Source of the DNA: Bacillus swezeyi
Lineage (GTDB): Bacteria; Bacillota; Bacilli; Bacillales; Bacillaceae
Reading direction: 5' to 3'
DNA length: 64,000 nt
Assembly: GCF_001969815.1 (NCBI RefSeq)
Contig: NZ_MRBK01000010.1
Location: forward strand, 58,433-122,432
Shown: positions 54,063 to 63,988 of the stretch, piece after piece
Position numbering within the stretch: position 1 is the first letter of the stretch
Layout: every line of letters starts with the position of its first letter
Made by a program: the position numbers and the translations under genes
The notes under the pieces: model-generated
The model's database searches: none
What the model was told of the DNA's origin: nothing
The model's input: only the letters and a program-made list of their open reading frames with translations

Positions 54063-56693
54063 CTATTTATACTTAGGAATGTCATAATACAACGTGTAAT
54101 TATCCAGCAGTGTGTACAAGCTGTACATCCGGCTCACCTGTTTATAAGCCCAGCCGATATCTGTTGCATATTGATGACTGGCCGTTGGAGCCCATCTCAT
54201 TTTGAACAGCGTATCTTGCTGAAAACCGCTTCTATGAATATAGTTTTTGCCAATTAATTCAGCTCCGCCGATAATCGCTTTTTCAGGAGTGTCCCATCCC
54301 TGCTCATAGGCTGTTTTGGAACCGCATTCCAGCGGACAAGAATCATATGCACCATATCCATACATATTATAAACTGTTTTTCCGTTATATTTGACGCCTT
54401 TGGCTAATTGAGAAGTTCCATTTCCGGTTTCCAAAAGAGCGTGAGAAATCAAATACAATTCATTAATGTTGTATTTTTTGGATGCCTCAACAAACGCTGC
54501 TCCTTTTCCTTCAAGAATTCCCTTGCCTTTTAAAATCTTGCTATTGATTTCACTTGCCGACAGACCCGCATATTGAGACAGTTTCAAAAACTGGAAGTAA
54601 TATTTGCTGTCCATTGAAAAGTTGTTCGGATTAATATAATATCCGGTCTCATCTTCACTTGCATTTCTCCAGCCCATGTTGATTTTCGCCCAATTTCCAT
54701 CAGTGCCGGTCATGCTGACTTTGTCGCCTTTTTGAAGCAGCCCCACAATGTTGTTGTTTGCCACTTTCGGAGAAGATCTCACATTTAGGTAGTCTGCCGT
54801 TACAGTACTGTTTGCGGTATTGATATATGTAAGCGATACATAGCCCGGAGAGTCTGTCTGCGGGTTGACGCTCATTTGCTTTTTCAGCATTTCTGCAAGG
54901 GTGAGGCCGTAATCCGTATACATGATTTGTGGGCCGTTTAAAACTTTGTTAATGCTAACATCCCATCCATATTTGCTTTTTATTTTCGAAGCTGAAGAGG
55001 AGGCATTATCATAACCCGTAAATTCTCCTATTATAATTTTATAATAGTAATCATTTGTTTTTTTATAAGTAAATGACCATTCTTTTTCTATAAAGAAATC
55101 TCGGGCTTTTTTATATTCATTGATTGATAAATTAGATGCTGTAACAATTTGATACCTGTTATATCCTGTTTCACCGGTTTTTTGGGCTGTTGCTCCCCAA
55201 CCATGATCCGTAAAGAATTTCAAACCTGCTTTAATCTCTGAAGCATCCAGTGTTGGATTTGTTACAATCCTATATTTTTCATACCCTGTTTCACCGGTTT
55301 TTTGAGCTGTTGCCCCCCAGTTGTGATCCGTAAAGAATTTTAAGCCTGATTTAATTTCTGAAGCATCTAATGTTGGATTTGTTACAATCCTATATTTTTC
55401 ATACCCTGTTTCACCGGTTTTTTGGGCTGTTGCCCCCCAACCATGATCCGTAAAGAATTTCAAACCTGCTTTAATCTCTGAAGCATCCAGTGTTGGATTT
55501 GTTACAATCCTATATTTTTCATACCCTGTTTCACCGGTTTTTTGAGCTGTTGCCCCCCAGTTGTGATCCGTAAAGAATTTTAAGCCTGCTTTAATCTCTG
55601 AAGCATCTAATGTTGGATTTGTTACAATCCTATATTTTTCATACCCTGTTTCACCGGTTTTTTGGGCTGTTGCCCCCCAGTTGTTATCATGGAAATACTT
55701 CAATCCAGTATTGAGTTTTGATTCATCTAATATCGGTTGGGTTACAATTCTATATTTCGAATCTTCTTTTTCTCCAACTAATTCATAGCTAGCTTCCAAT
55801 CCAGTTTTTTCTTGGAAATCTTTTAAAACGTTTTTTACCCGTGCTTCCCCGGTAAAGGCGCTCGTTACAATACGTTGGTAGCTTTTTGCTGTTCCCGCCG
55901 GTTCATAACTCGCTTTCTGGCCGGTTTCTTGTTCATACATCTCTAGAATGTTTTTTACCCGTGTTTCTCCGGTAAAGGCGCTTGTTACAATACGTTGGTA
56001 GCTTTTCGCTGTTCCCGTCGGTTCATAACTCGCTTTCTGGCCGGTTTCTTGTTCATACATCTCTAAAACGTTTTTTATTCTGGCTTCCCCGGTAAAGGCG
56101 CTTGTTACAATACGCTGGTAGCTTTTCGCTGTTCCCGTCGGTTCATAACTCGCTTTCTGGCCGGTTTCTTGTTCATACATCTCTAAAACGTTTTTTATTC
56201 TGGCTTCTCCGGTAAAGGCGCTCGTTACAATACGCTGGTAGCTTTTCGCTGTTCCCGTCGGTTCATAACTCGCTTTCTGACCGGTTTTTTGTTCATACAT
56301 CTCTAAAACGTTTTTTATTCTGGCTTCTCCGGTAAAGGCGCTCGTGATAATCCTCTGGTAATCTACAGCATTTCCCATTGGTTGATAAGAAGCTGAAATC
56401 CCTGTATTCTTCTTGAGATCCTCTAAAGAAGATTTCACTCTTGCTTCACTAGAAAAGCCACCAGATATAATTTGGTAATTTTCATACGAAGCGCCTTTTT
56501 TCGCAGTGGCATTCCAGCCAAAATCATTTTTTAATTTTTCAATAGAGGTTTGTACCTCTTTACTTCCTGAAAATTGCTCTTTCGTTTCTAAATTATAAGT
56601 TGAATAGTCGGTATAAGCCAGTGCAAAATTAGGAAATGCAGCTAAGAGTATTAAAAAAGAAGCCAAAGTAAATATGAATGCTTTCCGTTTCAA
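54063..56693 (-). CDS. lytD: Endo-beta-N-acetylglucosaminidase LytD with tandem SPOR-like repeats
   Basis: LytD is the major vegetative glucosaminidase that cuts GlcNAc-MurNAc bonds. The start is TTG 56693, 5 bases after AAGGAGGT; it opens directly into a signal peptide (MKRKAFIFTLASFLILLAAF...ALA). A frame from 56750 lacks such a fit. About 30-530 consists of 40-residue SPOR-like repeats of two types, (RIVTSAFTGEARIKNVLEMY) and (YRIVTNPTLDASEIKAGLKF). An SH3-like part (VTADYLNVRSSPKVANNNIV) follows, then the catalytic domain with Glu in SHALLETGNGTSQLAKG, to YDIPKYK. 876 aa, near the usual 880. Confidence 0.95.
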   Translation of the reverse strand: MKRKAFIFTLASFLILLAAFPNFALAYTDYSTYNLETKEQFSGSKEVQTSIEKLKNDFGWNATAKKGASYENYQIISGGFSSEARVKSSLEDLKKNTGISASYQPMGNAVDYQRIITSAFTGEARIKNVLEMYEQKTGQKASYEPTGTAKSYQRIVTSAFTGEARIKNVLEMYEQETGQKASYEPTGTAKSYQRIVTSAFTGEARIKNVLEMYEQETGQKASYEPTGTAKSYQRIVTSAFTGETRVKNILEMYEQETGQKASYEPAGTAKSYQRIVTSAFTGEARVKNVLKDFQEKTGLEASYELVGEKEDSKYRIVTQPILDESKLNTGLKYFHDNNWGATAQKTGETGYEKYRIVTNPTLDASEIKAGLKFFTDHNWGATAQKTGETGYEKYRIVTNPTLDASEIKAGLKFFTDHGWGATAQKTGETGYEKYRIVTNPTLDASEIKSGLKFFTDHNWGATAQKTGETGYEKYRIVTNPTLDASEIKAGLKFFTDHGWGATAQKTGETGYNRYQIVTASNLSINEYKKARDFFIEKEWSFTYKKTNDYYYKIIIGEFTGYDNASSSASKIKSKYGWDVSINKVLNGPQIMYTDYGLTLAEMLKKQMSVNPQTDSPGYVSLTYINTANSTVTADYLNVRSSPKVANNNIVGLLQKGDKVSMTGTDGNWAKINMGWRNASEDETGYYINPNNFSMDSKYYFQFLKLSQYAGLSASEINSKILKGKGILEGKGAAFVEASKKYNINELYLISHALLETGNGTSQLAKGVKYNGKTVYNMYGYGAYDSCPLECGSKTAYEQGWDTPEKAIIGGAELIGKNYIHRSGFQQDTLFKMRWAPTASHQYATDIGWAYKQVSRMYSLYTLLDNYTLYYDIPKYK
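55141..55740 (-). repeat. 120-bp tandem repeats in lytD, array 2 (with a 240-bp higher-order duplication)
   Basis: Five 120-bp units encode YRIVTNPTLDASEIKAGLKF-type repeats. Units alternate in two versions (HGWG and HNWG). The two-unit blocks 55201-55440 and 55441-55680 differ at only three positions by my reading, indicating a recent 240-bp duplication or gene conversion. Confidence 0.9.
55850..56400 (-). repeat. 120-bp tandem repeats in lytD, array 1
   Basis: About four and a half 120-bp units (starts near 55861, 55981, 56101, 56221, 56341) encode RIVTSAFTGEARIKNVLEMY-EQETGQKASYEPTGTAKSYQ-type repeats. They are nearly identical at the DNA level, so unit number could change by slippage or recombination. 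Confidence 0.9.
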
Positions 56694-56739
56694 TTTATAC
56701 CTCCTTCCATTCACTTTTTTTAAAAAGACCTCCTTAAAT

Positions 56740-56766
56740 ATATCGGACAAATAATAGGATTGTAAA
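56740..56766 (-). promoter_or_regulatory. Sigma-D promoter of lytD
   Basis: TCCGATAT (56747-56740) on the minus strand is a strong sigma-D -10. The -35 position 15 bases upstream reads TTTA, not TAAA. lytD is sigma-D dependent in B. subtilis. Confidence 0.6.
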
Positions 56767-56854
56767 GCTGAATCTTTTTAAAACTGAATCTGGTTGTTTG
56801 AAAAACTAATCATTGTAGTTCTTTTCTCTTATCGTGAGATAATCACAGGTTTCC

Positions 56855-58132
56855 TTATACCAATACATTCTCTTTTTTAATCGCATTGTATAAATTTCCA
56901 AGATTAATATAATCAAACTCACTTGAACGGGTTTTTACAATATTTTTAGTATCCAGAAGCTGTTTAGTTGACATTCCAGATAAACTGCTCCAGTCTAGTT
57001 CCTTAAATTCATCATGGTCAGACAAAATTAAAATCAAATCGGAATTTTCTGCAACATCTTGAATATTTTTATATACGAAATCCTGATTGACATGAGGATC
57101 ATATGCTCTAACCTCATACTTCTTCTGCTGTTTTAATATGTTTAAAATCTCCATAGCAGGGCTTTCTCTTATATCATCTACATTTCCTTTATACGTCAAA
57201 CCAAAAATAGAAATCACTTTACCATTATTTTTCTCCATTAATTTATTTACATTTTCAACAATGTAATATGGCATTGATGTATTAATAGAACGAGAAATAT
57301 CAATTAATTTTGCACTCTGAGGAGCTTTAGCTATAATAAAATAAGGATCTACAGCTAAACAATGTCCACCAACCCCAGGACCAGGTGTGTGTAAATTTAC
57401 ACGAGGATGTTTATTTGCCATGTTGATGACCTCGAGAGCATTTATGTCAAGCTCGTTACAAATTTTTGCAAGTTCATTTGCTAAAGCAATGTTGACATCT
57501 CGAAATGTATTTTCCATTAGTTTTGACATTTCGGCAGTTTTAGCATCTGTTTTAATTATTTCCCCCTTTACGAAAGACTTATATACGTTAGCACCCGCTT
57601 CTGCACAAGCATTCGTAATCCCACCTACAATACGGTTGTTAAAAATAAGTTCATGAAGAATTTCCCCCGGCAAAACTCGTTCCGGACAGTGAGCTAGAAA
57701 TATATCTTTTCCTACTTTAAAACCTGCATTTTCAACAATTGGTTTTACAAAGTCATCCATACTTCGAGGAGCGATTGTAGACTCAACTATTACAACATTT
57801 CCTTTTTCTAAATAAGGAAGAACATTTTGTACCGCATCTAAAACATAAGTTAAATCACATGATTTATGCTCATCATCGCAATTTGGGGTAGGTACTGAAA
57901 TAATAAAAGTATCAGCTTTCTCGGGTTTTAAAGCCGCCCTAAATAACTTTTTGTCTACTACCTCATTTAGAGCCTCCTGGAGGCCTGGTTCTTCTATATG
58001 GATAAAACCAGCGTTAAGTGAGTCAATAACTTCTTGTTTTACATCTACTCCAACGACCTCATTGTTGTGTTTAGCAAACATAATTGAAGTGGGAAGACCT
58101 ATATAACCTAATCCAATAGTACAAATTTTCAT
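56855..58132 (-). CDS. wecC: UDP-N-acetylmannosamine dehydrogenase-type enzyme (WecC family)
   Basis: A 425-aa member of the nucleotide-sugar 6-dehydrogenases. It has NAD-binding ICTIGLGYIGLPTSIMFAKH, VESTIAPRSMDDFV, the AHCPERVLPGEILHEL segment that distinguishes WecC/WbpA-type (HexNAc) enzymes from UDP-glucose dehydrogenases, and catalytic Cys in GPGVGGHCLAVDPYFII. It would make UDP-ManNAcA from the UDP-ManNAc supplied by MnaA; UDP-GlcNAc is an alternative substrate. GAGAGGG precedes the ATG. It is the last gene of the accessory cluster, 14 bases after the fusion gene. Confidence 0.88.
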   Translation of the reverse strand: MKICTIGLGYIGLPTSIMFAKHNNEVVGVDVKQEVIDSLNAGFIHIEEPGLQEALNEVVDKKLFRAALKPEKADTFIISVPTPNCDDEHKSCDLTYVLDAVQNVLPYLEKGNVVIVESTIAPRSMDDFVKPIVENAGFKVGKDIFLAHCPERVLPGEILHELIFNNRIVGGITNACAEAGANVYKSFVKGEIIKTDAKTAEMSKLMENTFRDVNIALANELAKICNELDINALEVINMANKHPRVNLHTPGPGVGGHCLAVDPYFIIAKAPQSAKLIDISRSINTSMPYYIVENVNKLMEKNNGKVISIFGLTYKGNVDDIRESPAMEILNILKQQKKYEVRAYDPHVNQDFVYKNIQDVAENSDLILILSDHDEFKELDWSSLSGMSTKQLLDTKNIVKTRSSEFDYINLGNLYNAIKKENVLV

Positions 58133-58146
58133 ATTTAAAACCCTCT

Positions 58147-60849
58147 CTAATCAATATTAATTGGATCACTGTTAAGAGCAACACGTTTATCCGTTTTATT
58201 CTTCACATAAGCTCTGACTTTGTATGACGCTTTTTCTTTTATATTAAAAATAGCTTGATTACTTCGACTATAAGGTATCTTTTCTTCCAAAACGCCTTCC
58301 TTATAAAGATAAAAAGCGTAATATAGATCTTCTCCATAAGCCTTTGTAGAGACTAAAATACTATCGTTCCTTCTTTCAGTATGAACAGACATAATATAAA
58401 AATCTTCTGTATCTAAATTAATATCGTAATCAGATTGTATACCCAATACTAATTTTAAATGATGCTGTAGATAACGAGGAAAATATCTCTTTAATCCCGT
58501 ATGATCCATATTTTCTTTAATATCCAGCTGAGTTTTATATCCTCTATTTTTCAAAGTGTTATACAGCGGCATTACATGATCGGATAAATGATGATCGTTT
58601 TTCCCGACTAATAATTTTATATTCGGGCCATTTTCTACAGGTTGATTTAATATGTTGTAAAGTATTTGGTCCATATAATAACAATCACCCTCAGTAAATC
58701 CACTCGCTATATACTCAGCGACATGTTTATGAGGCGCTTGATGGATAAGGAATTGTCCAAGCTTTGATTGTGGTCCGCCTGCTATTACGTTTCCAAAGTG
58801 ATATTTTATTCCAAAATAAAGTGCAGAGAAACCGCCTTTAGATGAACCAACAGCAGTTACGTTCTTTTGTAAAATATCATATTTGGAGGTGAAATAATTT
58901 ATTAAAGACATAACAGATGTTTCGATAGAATGGTCCCTATCTCTGCCAATATAATATGAACCTTGTATGCCGAAATCGTCCAATATAAATAGTTTGTTTG
59001 TTTTTAGACTGCTTAAAGTCTTTTTGTAATTAAACATATAGTTATAATCTTTTCCCATAGCTGAGAAGACTATGACTAAATGATTTTTATAAGGTTCTTC
59101 AGTTGCTTCTTCAAATAAATACTTTAAATCTCTTGTACTTGAGTAGTCTTTTTCAAGCTGTAAAGATTCATTTAACACTGGTATCTTAAAAGAGGAAAAA
59201 CGAAATTCAGTCTGGCAATCAACAGTGCTTCCAGTTAAATTTACTTCCAGAGTAGTAGACGGCAGCTTTTTCTCCATCTCTGGAAAAATCCATCCGCTAT
59301 ATGTTGGCGCAGTTTGACCATGTCTAATATTGATGATTGGTGAAGCTTTTGTAGTTAATTCAAGTTCCATTACTTTTTGATCGTCCCTAAAAAACTCTAC
59401 AATTTGACCTCTTATTTTTACTTTAATATCTCTAGCTACATGCCATAAAAGTTGGTATTCATTTTTAGTATCAGAAGATATCGTGTCCTGAACAATTATA
59501 TTTTGATTTTTTCTATTAAACTTTACATTTCTTTTATGAACTACTCCGTCAAAACGTTTATTAACACCTGTAGCTTCACTCTCATCTTGTCCAATATGAT
59601 AATTCTCAATATAAACATCGTCATATTTTCCATCAGTTCGAGGCAAGCCTTTTCCATTAACCAATAAAGTGTTATGAGCGAATGAAGAAAAGGCATATTT
59701 AGTATACGGATCTTTATAGTTATAACCATTTGGCCCCGCTTCGGTTATGATCTCTCCATTTGAATAAATATAAAAATTTAAATCATCACTATGTTTGTGA
59801 TAATCGACGTGATATGCTGCTGAAAAAAGACAATACGTTGCCTTTTCTTTTTTGCTCCAATCATCTCTGAATATTGCATAACCGGCCTCTTTAAACACAA
59901 CATCGTGATCTGCTGGCGGTATTCCTTTTTCTCCTTTAGTGACAGAATATAAATACTCATCGGTGTCAAAAAGATGACTATAGCTTGATTCTGAAACTTT
60001 TTTTGGTTCAGTATCACAAATAGGAGGTAGAAATCCGTCTGGGCGAATGACATGTGTAGCATACTTCTCAGCTTTAAGATATAAAGCGTAAAAACTTTCG
60101 AAAGAATTGGGATCAAACTCTTTCATCCAGTCAATTAATTTTTTTAGTTGAGAAACAACCAATAGATGGTATGCCGGTGAATGTTCTTTATGAACCCCTT
60201 CTACTGTAAAAATATATTCAAAATAATCTTTCAGTCTCTTAATTGATACCTCTATGAACTCTTTGCATTTTTCATTGTTTTCATACATAAAAAATGAAAC
60301 AAATTGTAACAGTGAAATATCTTGAAACATACCATGATTTGTATTGGTTGAATGAAAAGAATCACTACTTAACAGTTCTGCGGTTTCCCACATTTTGTTT
60401 TTTAATAGTTCTATTCTGTCTTGATTCACTTTATTTTTAGCATGAATATAAAATTTCAACCAATACTGCAATCGTAGTGCTGTCGTTTCATCATGCCATC
60501 CCATTGTATTTCTTGTATCGATATAATTGTTATTTTCTATCCAGTCTTCAATCAAGTCTAATGCTTTATATAAATAAATATCATCATTTTTAAGAATATA
60601 AGCATCCATCAGACAACCTAAAAAGCTATTGGCATGTATGAGTCTAAGATAACTTCTTGATTGATCGCCTTTCCAGTCAATCTTTTCTGTATAGGTTGTT
60701 ATTCCAAAAGGAGGTATCTGAAAAGCGTTTTTTCTAACTATTAACTCTGCTGCTTTTATAGAATCTTTATTCCTGCTTCCGGGCAATGCGTTTACTAATG
60801 ACTGAAGCTGTCTTTCTGTCATCCGTTCAGGTCTATATAAAAAGACCAC
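58147..60849 (-). CDS. Fusion of a heparinase II/III-like domain with an Asp2-like serine hydrolase
   Basis: A 900-aa protein with no signal peptide. About 1-330 is an alpha/alpha-toroid, as in polysaccharide lyases (TNTNHGMFQDISLLQFV, MGWHDETTALRLQYWLKFYI). About 330-560 is the beta-sandwich of heparinase II/III-like enzymes, with AAYHVDYHKHSDDLNFYIYS and FAHNTLLVNGKGLPRTDG. About 570-800 resembles the alpha/beta hydrolase of accessory-secretion Asp2, with the nucleophile motif VGSSKGGFSALYFG (Ser near 670) and a late His in NMDHTGLKRYF. A beta-sandwich tail follows. I choose GTG 60849, 9 bases after GGAGG. It may epimerise, cleave or deacylate a uronic-acid polymer; the function is not known. 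Confidence 0.85.
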   Translation of the reverse strand: MVFLYRPERMTERQLQSLVNALPGSRNKDSIKAAELIVRKNAFQIPPFGITTYTEKIDWKGDQSRSYLRLIHANSFLGCLMDAYILKNDDIYLYKALDLIEDWIENNNYIDTRNTMGWHDETTALRLQYWLKFYIHAKNKVNQDRIELLKNKMWETAELLSSDSFHSTNTNHGMFQDISLLQFVSFFMYENNEKCKEFIEVSIKRLKDYFEYIFTVEGVHKEHSPAYHLLVVSQLKKLIDWMKEFDPNSFESFYALYLKAEKYATHVIRPDGFLPPICDTEPKKVSESSYSHLFDTDEYLYSVTKGEKGIPPADHDVVFKEAGYAIFRDDWSKKEKATYCLFSAAYHVDYHKHSDDLNFYIYSNGEIITEAGPNGYNYKDPYTKYAFSSFAHNTLLVNGKGLPRTDGKYDDVYIENYHIGQDESEATGVNKRFDGVVHKRNVKFNRKNQNIIVQDTISSDTKNEYQLLWHVARDIKVKIRGQIVEFFRDDQKVMELELTTKASPIINIRHGQTAPTYSGWIFPEMEKKLPSTTLEVNLTGSTVDCQTEFRFSSFKIPVLNESLQLEKDYSSTRDLKYLFEEATEEPYKNHLVIVFSAMGKDYNYMFNYKKTLSSLKTNKLFILDDFGIQGSYYIGRDRDHSIETSVMSLINYFTSKYDILQKNVTAVGSSKGGFSALYFGIKYHFGNVIAGGPQSKLGQFLIHQAPHKHVAEYIASGFTEGDCYYMDQILYNILNQPVENGPNIKLLVGKNDHHLSDHVMPLYNTLKNRGYKTQLDIKENMDHTGLKRYFPRYLQHHLKLVLGIQSDYDINLDTEDFYIMSVHTERRNDSILVSTKAYGEDLYYAFYLYKEGVLEEKIPYSRSNQAIFNIKEKASYKVRAYVKNKTDKRVALNSDPINID

Positions 60850-60865
60850 ATTCAACCACCTCCTT

Positions 60866-61864
60866 CTAGTAAAGATTTTCTATAACATTAATCCACTGTG
60901 CTGCTATTTTGTTAACATCAAAATATTCTTCTGTATATTTGACTAATTTATCTCTTATGACATTTTTATCACTTATTGAATTAATCTCGAGAATCCTTTT
61001 GACACAGTCATCAACATTTTGGTGAATATACTTCGATGGATAAATTGTATTACTTCCATCCCAATTTAAAATAACAGGAAACGCACCTGAAGCCATTCCC
61101 TCGCCAGGAGCTAAATGAAAGCTTTCAGAGTCACTCGTTGACAAAACAAAATTTATTTTTTGAAGCCATTCGGGAATATCATTTCCAAAGCCATCGAAGA
61201 TTACTGAATCTCTCCATTCAGCTTCCCTAATCTTCTTAAATACGGTCTCATAAAACTCCCTTTCGTTTTCATTATTCCAAAGCCATGGATACTCTTGAGG
61301 GTGTTTCCCCTTGATATATAATTTATATCTTTTATCTGATACCCATAATTTCTCAAATATATCAATAGCAAGGTCAAGCCGCTTTAACTTTGGGCACATT
61401 CCAATAAAACCTAGATTAAAGTCAGAATCTTTTTTTTGTCTATTCATGACTTTCGTATCAATTGAATTATAAATCATCAACATTTTTTCTCTAGGGAATT
61501 TAAATACTCTATAAAATTCTTCATATATATAGGGAGAGATAGCAATGATTTTATTTATATTCTCTATTCTGAACTGTTTTGGATAAACTGTTTTTAATTC
61601 TTGGGCATGCATCCGCACAATCAATTTTTGGTGCGGCAACTTATGATTTGAATACCATACTGCATTTCCAAGACCCCATTCGCAAAAAACGATATCTGCC
61701 CAATTTAGACATTCCCGGCTGTATGCTTCATCATGAACATTGTGACCTTTCCATTTATCTGTTTTAATGGCAAATTTATCACTCTTTTCCAAAATAGAAA
61801 TAATATCTTCAGCAAATTTTAAATCGTGACCTGCGATTACTATTTTCTTTTTATTCACCCTCAT
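60866..61864 (-). CDS. Glycosyltransferase (GT4-like) of the accessory cluster
   Basis: A 332-aa GT-B-fold glycosyltransferase. The N-terminal half (KKIVIAGHDLKFAEDIISIL; WADIVFCEWGLGNAVWYSNH) is the acceptor domain. The C-terminal half has NLGFIGMCPKLKRLDLAIDI, DGFGNDIPEWLQKINFVLST and the donor motif SDSESFHLAPGEGMASGAFP with an E-x7-E-like spacing. The sugar and acceptor are unknown. It lies 12 bases after the upstream transferase gene and 16 before the fusion gene, on one minus-strand transcript, in DNA visibly richer in A and T than the tua and tag regions. Confidence 0.88.
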   Translation of the reverse strand: MRVNKKKIVIAGHDLKFAEDIISILEKSDKFAIKTDKWKGHNVHDEAYSRECLNWADIVFCEWGLGNAVWYSNHKLPHQKLIVRMHAQELKTVYPKQFRIENINKIIAISPYIYEEFYRVFKFPREKMLMIYNSIDTKVMNRQKKDSDFNLGFIGMCPKLKRLDLAIDIFEKLWVSDKRYKLYIKGKHPQEYPWLWNNENEREFYETVFKKIREAEWRDSVIFDGFGNDIPEWLQKINFVLSTSDSESFHLAPGEGMASGAFPVILNWDGSNTIYPSKYIHQNVDDCVKRILEINSISDKNVIRDKLVKYTEEYFDVNKIAAQWINVIENLY

Positions 61865-61876
61865 TTAAGACAAACC

Positions 61877-63988
61877 TCAAATCTCAATTTGTTTAAGCTG
61901 TTCTATAGCCGTAATTGATTCGCCGTTTTGAACATAATTAAATTTATCATTACTAAATAATCTGCTACCTTGCTTGTAGTATCCTGAAAAATCCTTGCCT
62001 TTTTCGATATTTGATAATAAATCACTCAAGTTTTCTTTTGAGAATATATCCATTTTAAAAACTGAACTTGCTATTTCTAAATTATGAACATATTCATATT
62101 CAGTGTTGGCATGACTTTCAACAAGCTTATTATCAATATAAGCAAAATGATTTCTTTTGCCTATAACTTCACTATCGGTAAAAGTTGTGCTTAACATTAA
62201 ATCTAAGAGATAATTCTCTCCGTAATAATCGTTTGATGAGAAATATGCACAGTAAGGAGTATTAAGCCATTCTTTTATATTTTGATAGTTATGGAAGTAT
62301 GATTTTATAAAGGTTTTAACATTTTTGTTGTTATAGCTATTAAAAAGTTTTAGATACCCTGGAAATAAATCTATTAATATACACAGTTCTTTGTTCTGGT
62401 AAGTCTGCTTCTCAAACTTTTTAACCAAATTGTGAAATTCTTCCTTAGAATTCGCAAACCCTAAAACAGTCACTCGCGGTAGTTCACTTCTAAAATTCAA
62501 TCCTATTTCATCAACAATTTTATTTAATCGTTGGGTATAAGTATGATTTTTTAAAACCTCTCGAATACCTTTCATTGCCTTCTTACGGTAATGCTCCTCA
62601 GAATTCAAAAGAAATTGAAACGCATCCTTGATATCTTGTTCATCCTCAGAAATGTACACCAAATCCCCTAATAGGTTATTAACACCTTTTGCATAGGTGC
62701 TGATAACCGGCGTCCCGCAGGCTAAACCTTCAAAAACTCTACGGGAGAACATGGTCGGAGAATTTTTCACAGTGTTTACGTTAATCATTACCTTGTAGCC
62801 CTTATATGCCTTATCAATTTCATAATATTTTAAGCTGCCCTTAATATTTTCCTTATATTTTTCAGGAAAACAATGATTGGGCATTAAACCGGCTGACGTT
62901 TTTTCATAATTTCTATCATAAATATCCAATCCGAAATCTTTGGCAATATCTAATATTCGATCCATGTCAATAGATCTTTCTTCATGCAAGCGATAATACG
63001 ATCCAGCAAAGCAGGCTTTGTTTATTCGCTCACTTTGAATTTTAATTGGATTGTGAATTTTCGGCTGTGCAGCAAACGGCAGTGAATAAACATTTTCATG
63101 TCCAACTTCCTTTTTATAAAAAGGAACCATATCTTCATCTGTGGTAAATATATAATCGAACTTTTTGGCAGTATTAATAAAACGATTATAGTGAACAGGG
63201 TCCTCTTTATTCCAAAAGACAGTCGGTATATTTTTTGCATTACACCACTTAATAAGGTCAAAAAGAGCCTTATTTTGCTCTTCACCGTAATCACCGACGC
63301 GTTTAAACCAAGATCCATTATTACCATTCCAAGCTGATTCAACCATAAGAATATCAGGAGTATCTCTTGTTAAAACCTCAAGCCAATTATCGGGAGTAAA
63401 CTGAATTAATTTGCATTCTTCCGAAAATGAGGCCCTTGTAAATTCATCAAAAATAACCGCCATTTTCAACTCGCTTATCTTCTTGGAAGGTAATAAATTC
63501 ATTTGTTCAACTTCTCTTTTAGCAATCCATTCTGGAGTTGTATTATCACTTACAGATGAACTCTCTCTAATTTCGAACTCTTCAATACAAAATTCTCCAG
63601 CCCCTCCAACTCGGACCGTTATTCTGATTTTATTTACACTTTTTTGCGGTTTATAGAATGTAACATCATTCACTTTGAGCTGATAAACTTGAATTTTTTT
63701 ATCATTTGCATACCCTACAATCATTGGAATGAGTTCGATTCCTTCACTCATTTGGGCTCTGAAATAAAATTCATATTTATATTCACTTTTTATATCAATC
63801 AAATTATTTTTCGGAGGAATACTAAATTTATTATTATTTTCTTTATAAGATAGATATTGTTTTTGATTAGTTTGTTTAGTGATCTCTCCAATTAATTCAT
63901 CTTCTTTTTTTGTTAGAAGTAAACTTTTTTTACTGTAAAACCAATCTTTCGGATCAAGAGCTACTTTGAGGCGTTTTGTATATTCCAC
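61877..63988 (-). CDS. Large CgeB-like glycosyltransferase, possibly continuing beyond the right edge
   Basis: A 703-aa frame with three parts: an N-terminal beta-rich region (about 1-150) like a carbohydrate-binding module, a CgeB/spore-maturation-type glycosyltransferase (about 170-490; VFWNKEDPVHYNRFINTAKK, FTTDEDMVPFYK, and RRVFEGLACGTPVISTYAKG as donor motif) and a C-terminal GT2-like portion (about 495-680; ITVLG-type strand, CAYFSSNDYYGENYLLDLML). The GTG at 63988 has a GAGAGA upstream. The frame stays open to the window edge, so the true start may lie outside. The sugar transferred is unknown. Confidence 0.8.
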   Translation of the reverse strand: MEYTKRLKVALDPKDWFYSKKSLLLTKKEDELIGEITKQTNQKQYLSYKENNNKFSIPPKNNLIDIKSEYKYEFYFRAQMSEGIELIPMIVGYANDKKIQVYQLKVNDVTFYKPQKSVNKIRITVRVGGAGEFCIEEFEIRESSSVSDNTTPEWIAKREVEQMNLLPSKKISELKMAVIFDEFTRASFSEECKLIQFTPDNWLEVLTRDTPDILMVESAWNGNNGSWFKRVGDYGEEQNKALFDLIKWCNAKNIPTVFWNKEDPVHYNRFINTAKKFDYIFTTDEDMVPFYKKEVGHENVYSLPFAAQPKIHNPIKIQSERINKACFAGSYYRLHEERSIDMDRILDIAKDFGLDIYDRNYEKTSAGLMPNHCFPEKYKENIKGSLKYYEIDKAYKGYKVMINVNTVKNSPTMFSRRVFEGLACGTPVISTYAKGVNNLLGDLVYISEDEQDIKDAFQFLLNSEEHYRKKAMKGIREVLKNHTYTQRLNKIVDEIGLNFRSELPRVTVLGFANSKEEFHNLVKKFEKQTYQNKELCILIDLFPGYLKLFNSYNNKNVKTFIKSYFHNYQNIKEWLNTPYCAYFSSNDYYGENYLLDLMLSTTFTDSEVIGKRNHFAYIDNKLVESHANTEYEYVHNLEIASSVFKMDIFSKENLSDLLSNIEKGKDFSGYYKQGSRLFSNDKFNYVQNGESITAIEQLKQIEI

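Noticed and set aside
54063..56693. Regular 120-bp repeats that might suggest a CRISPR array or satellite
   Set aside because: The repeats are contiguous, keep the reading frame and encode 40-residue SPOR-like units of LytD. There are no spacers of the CRISPR type.
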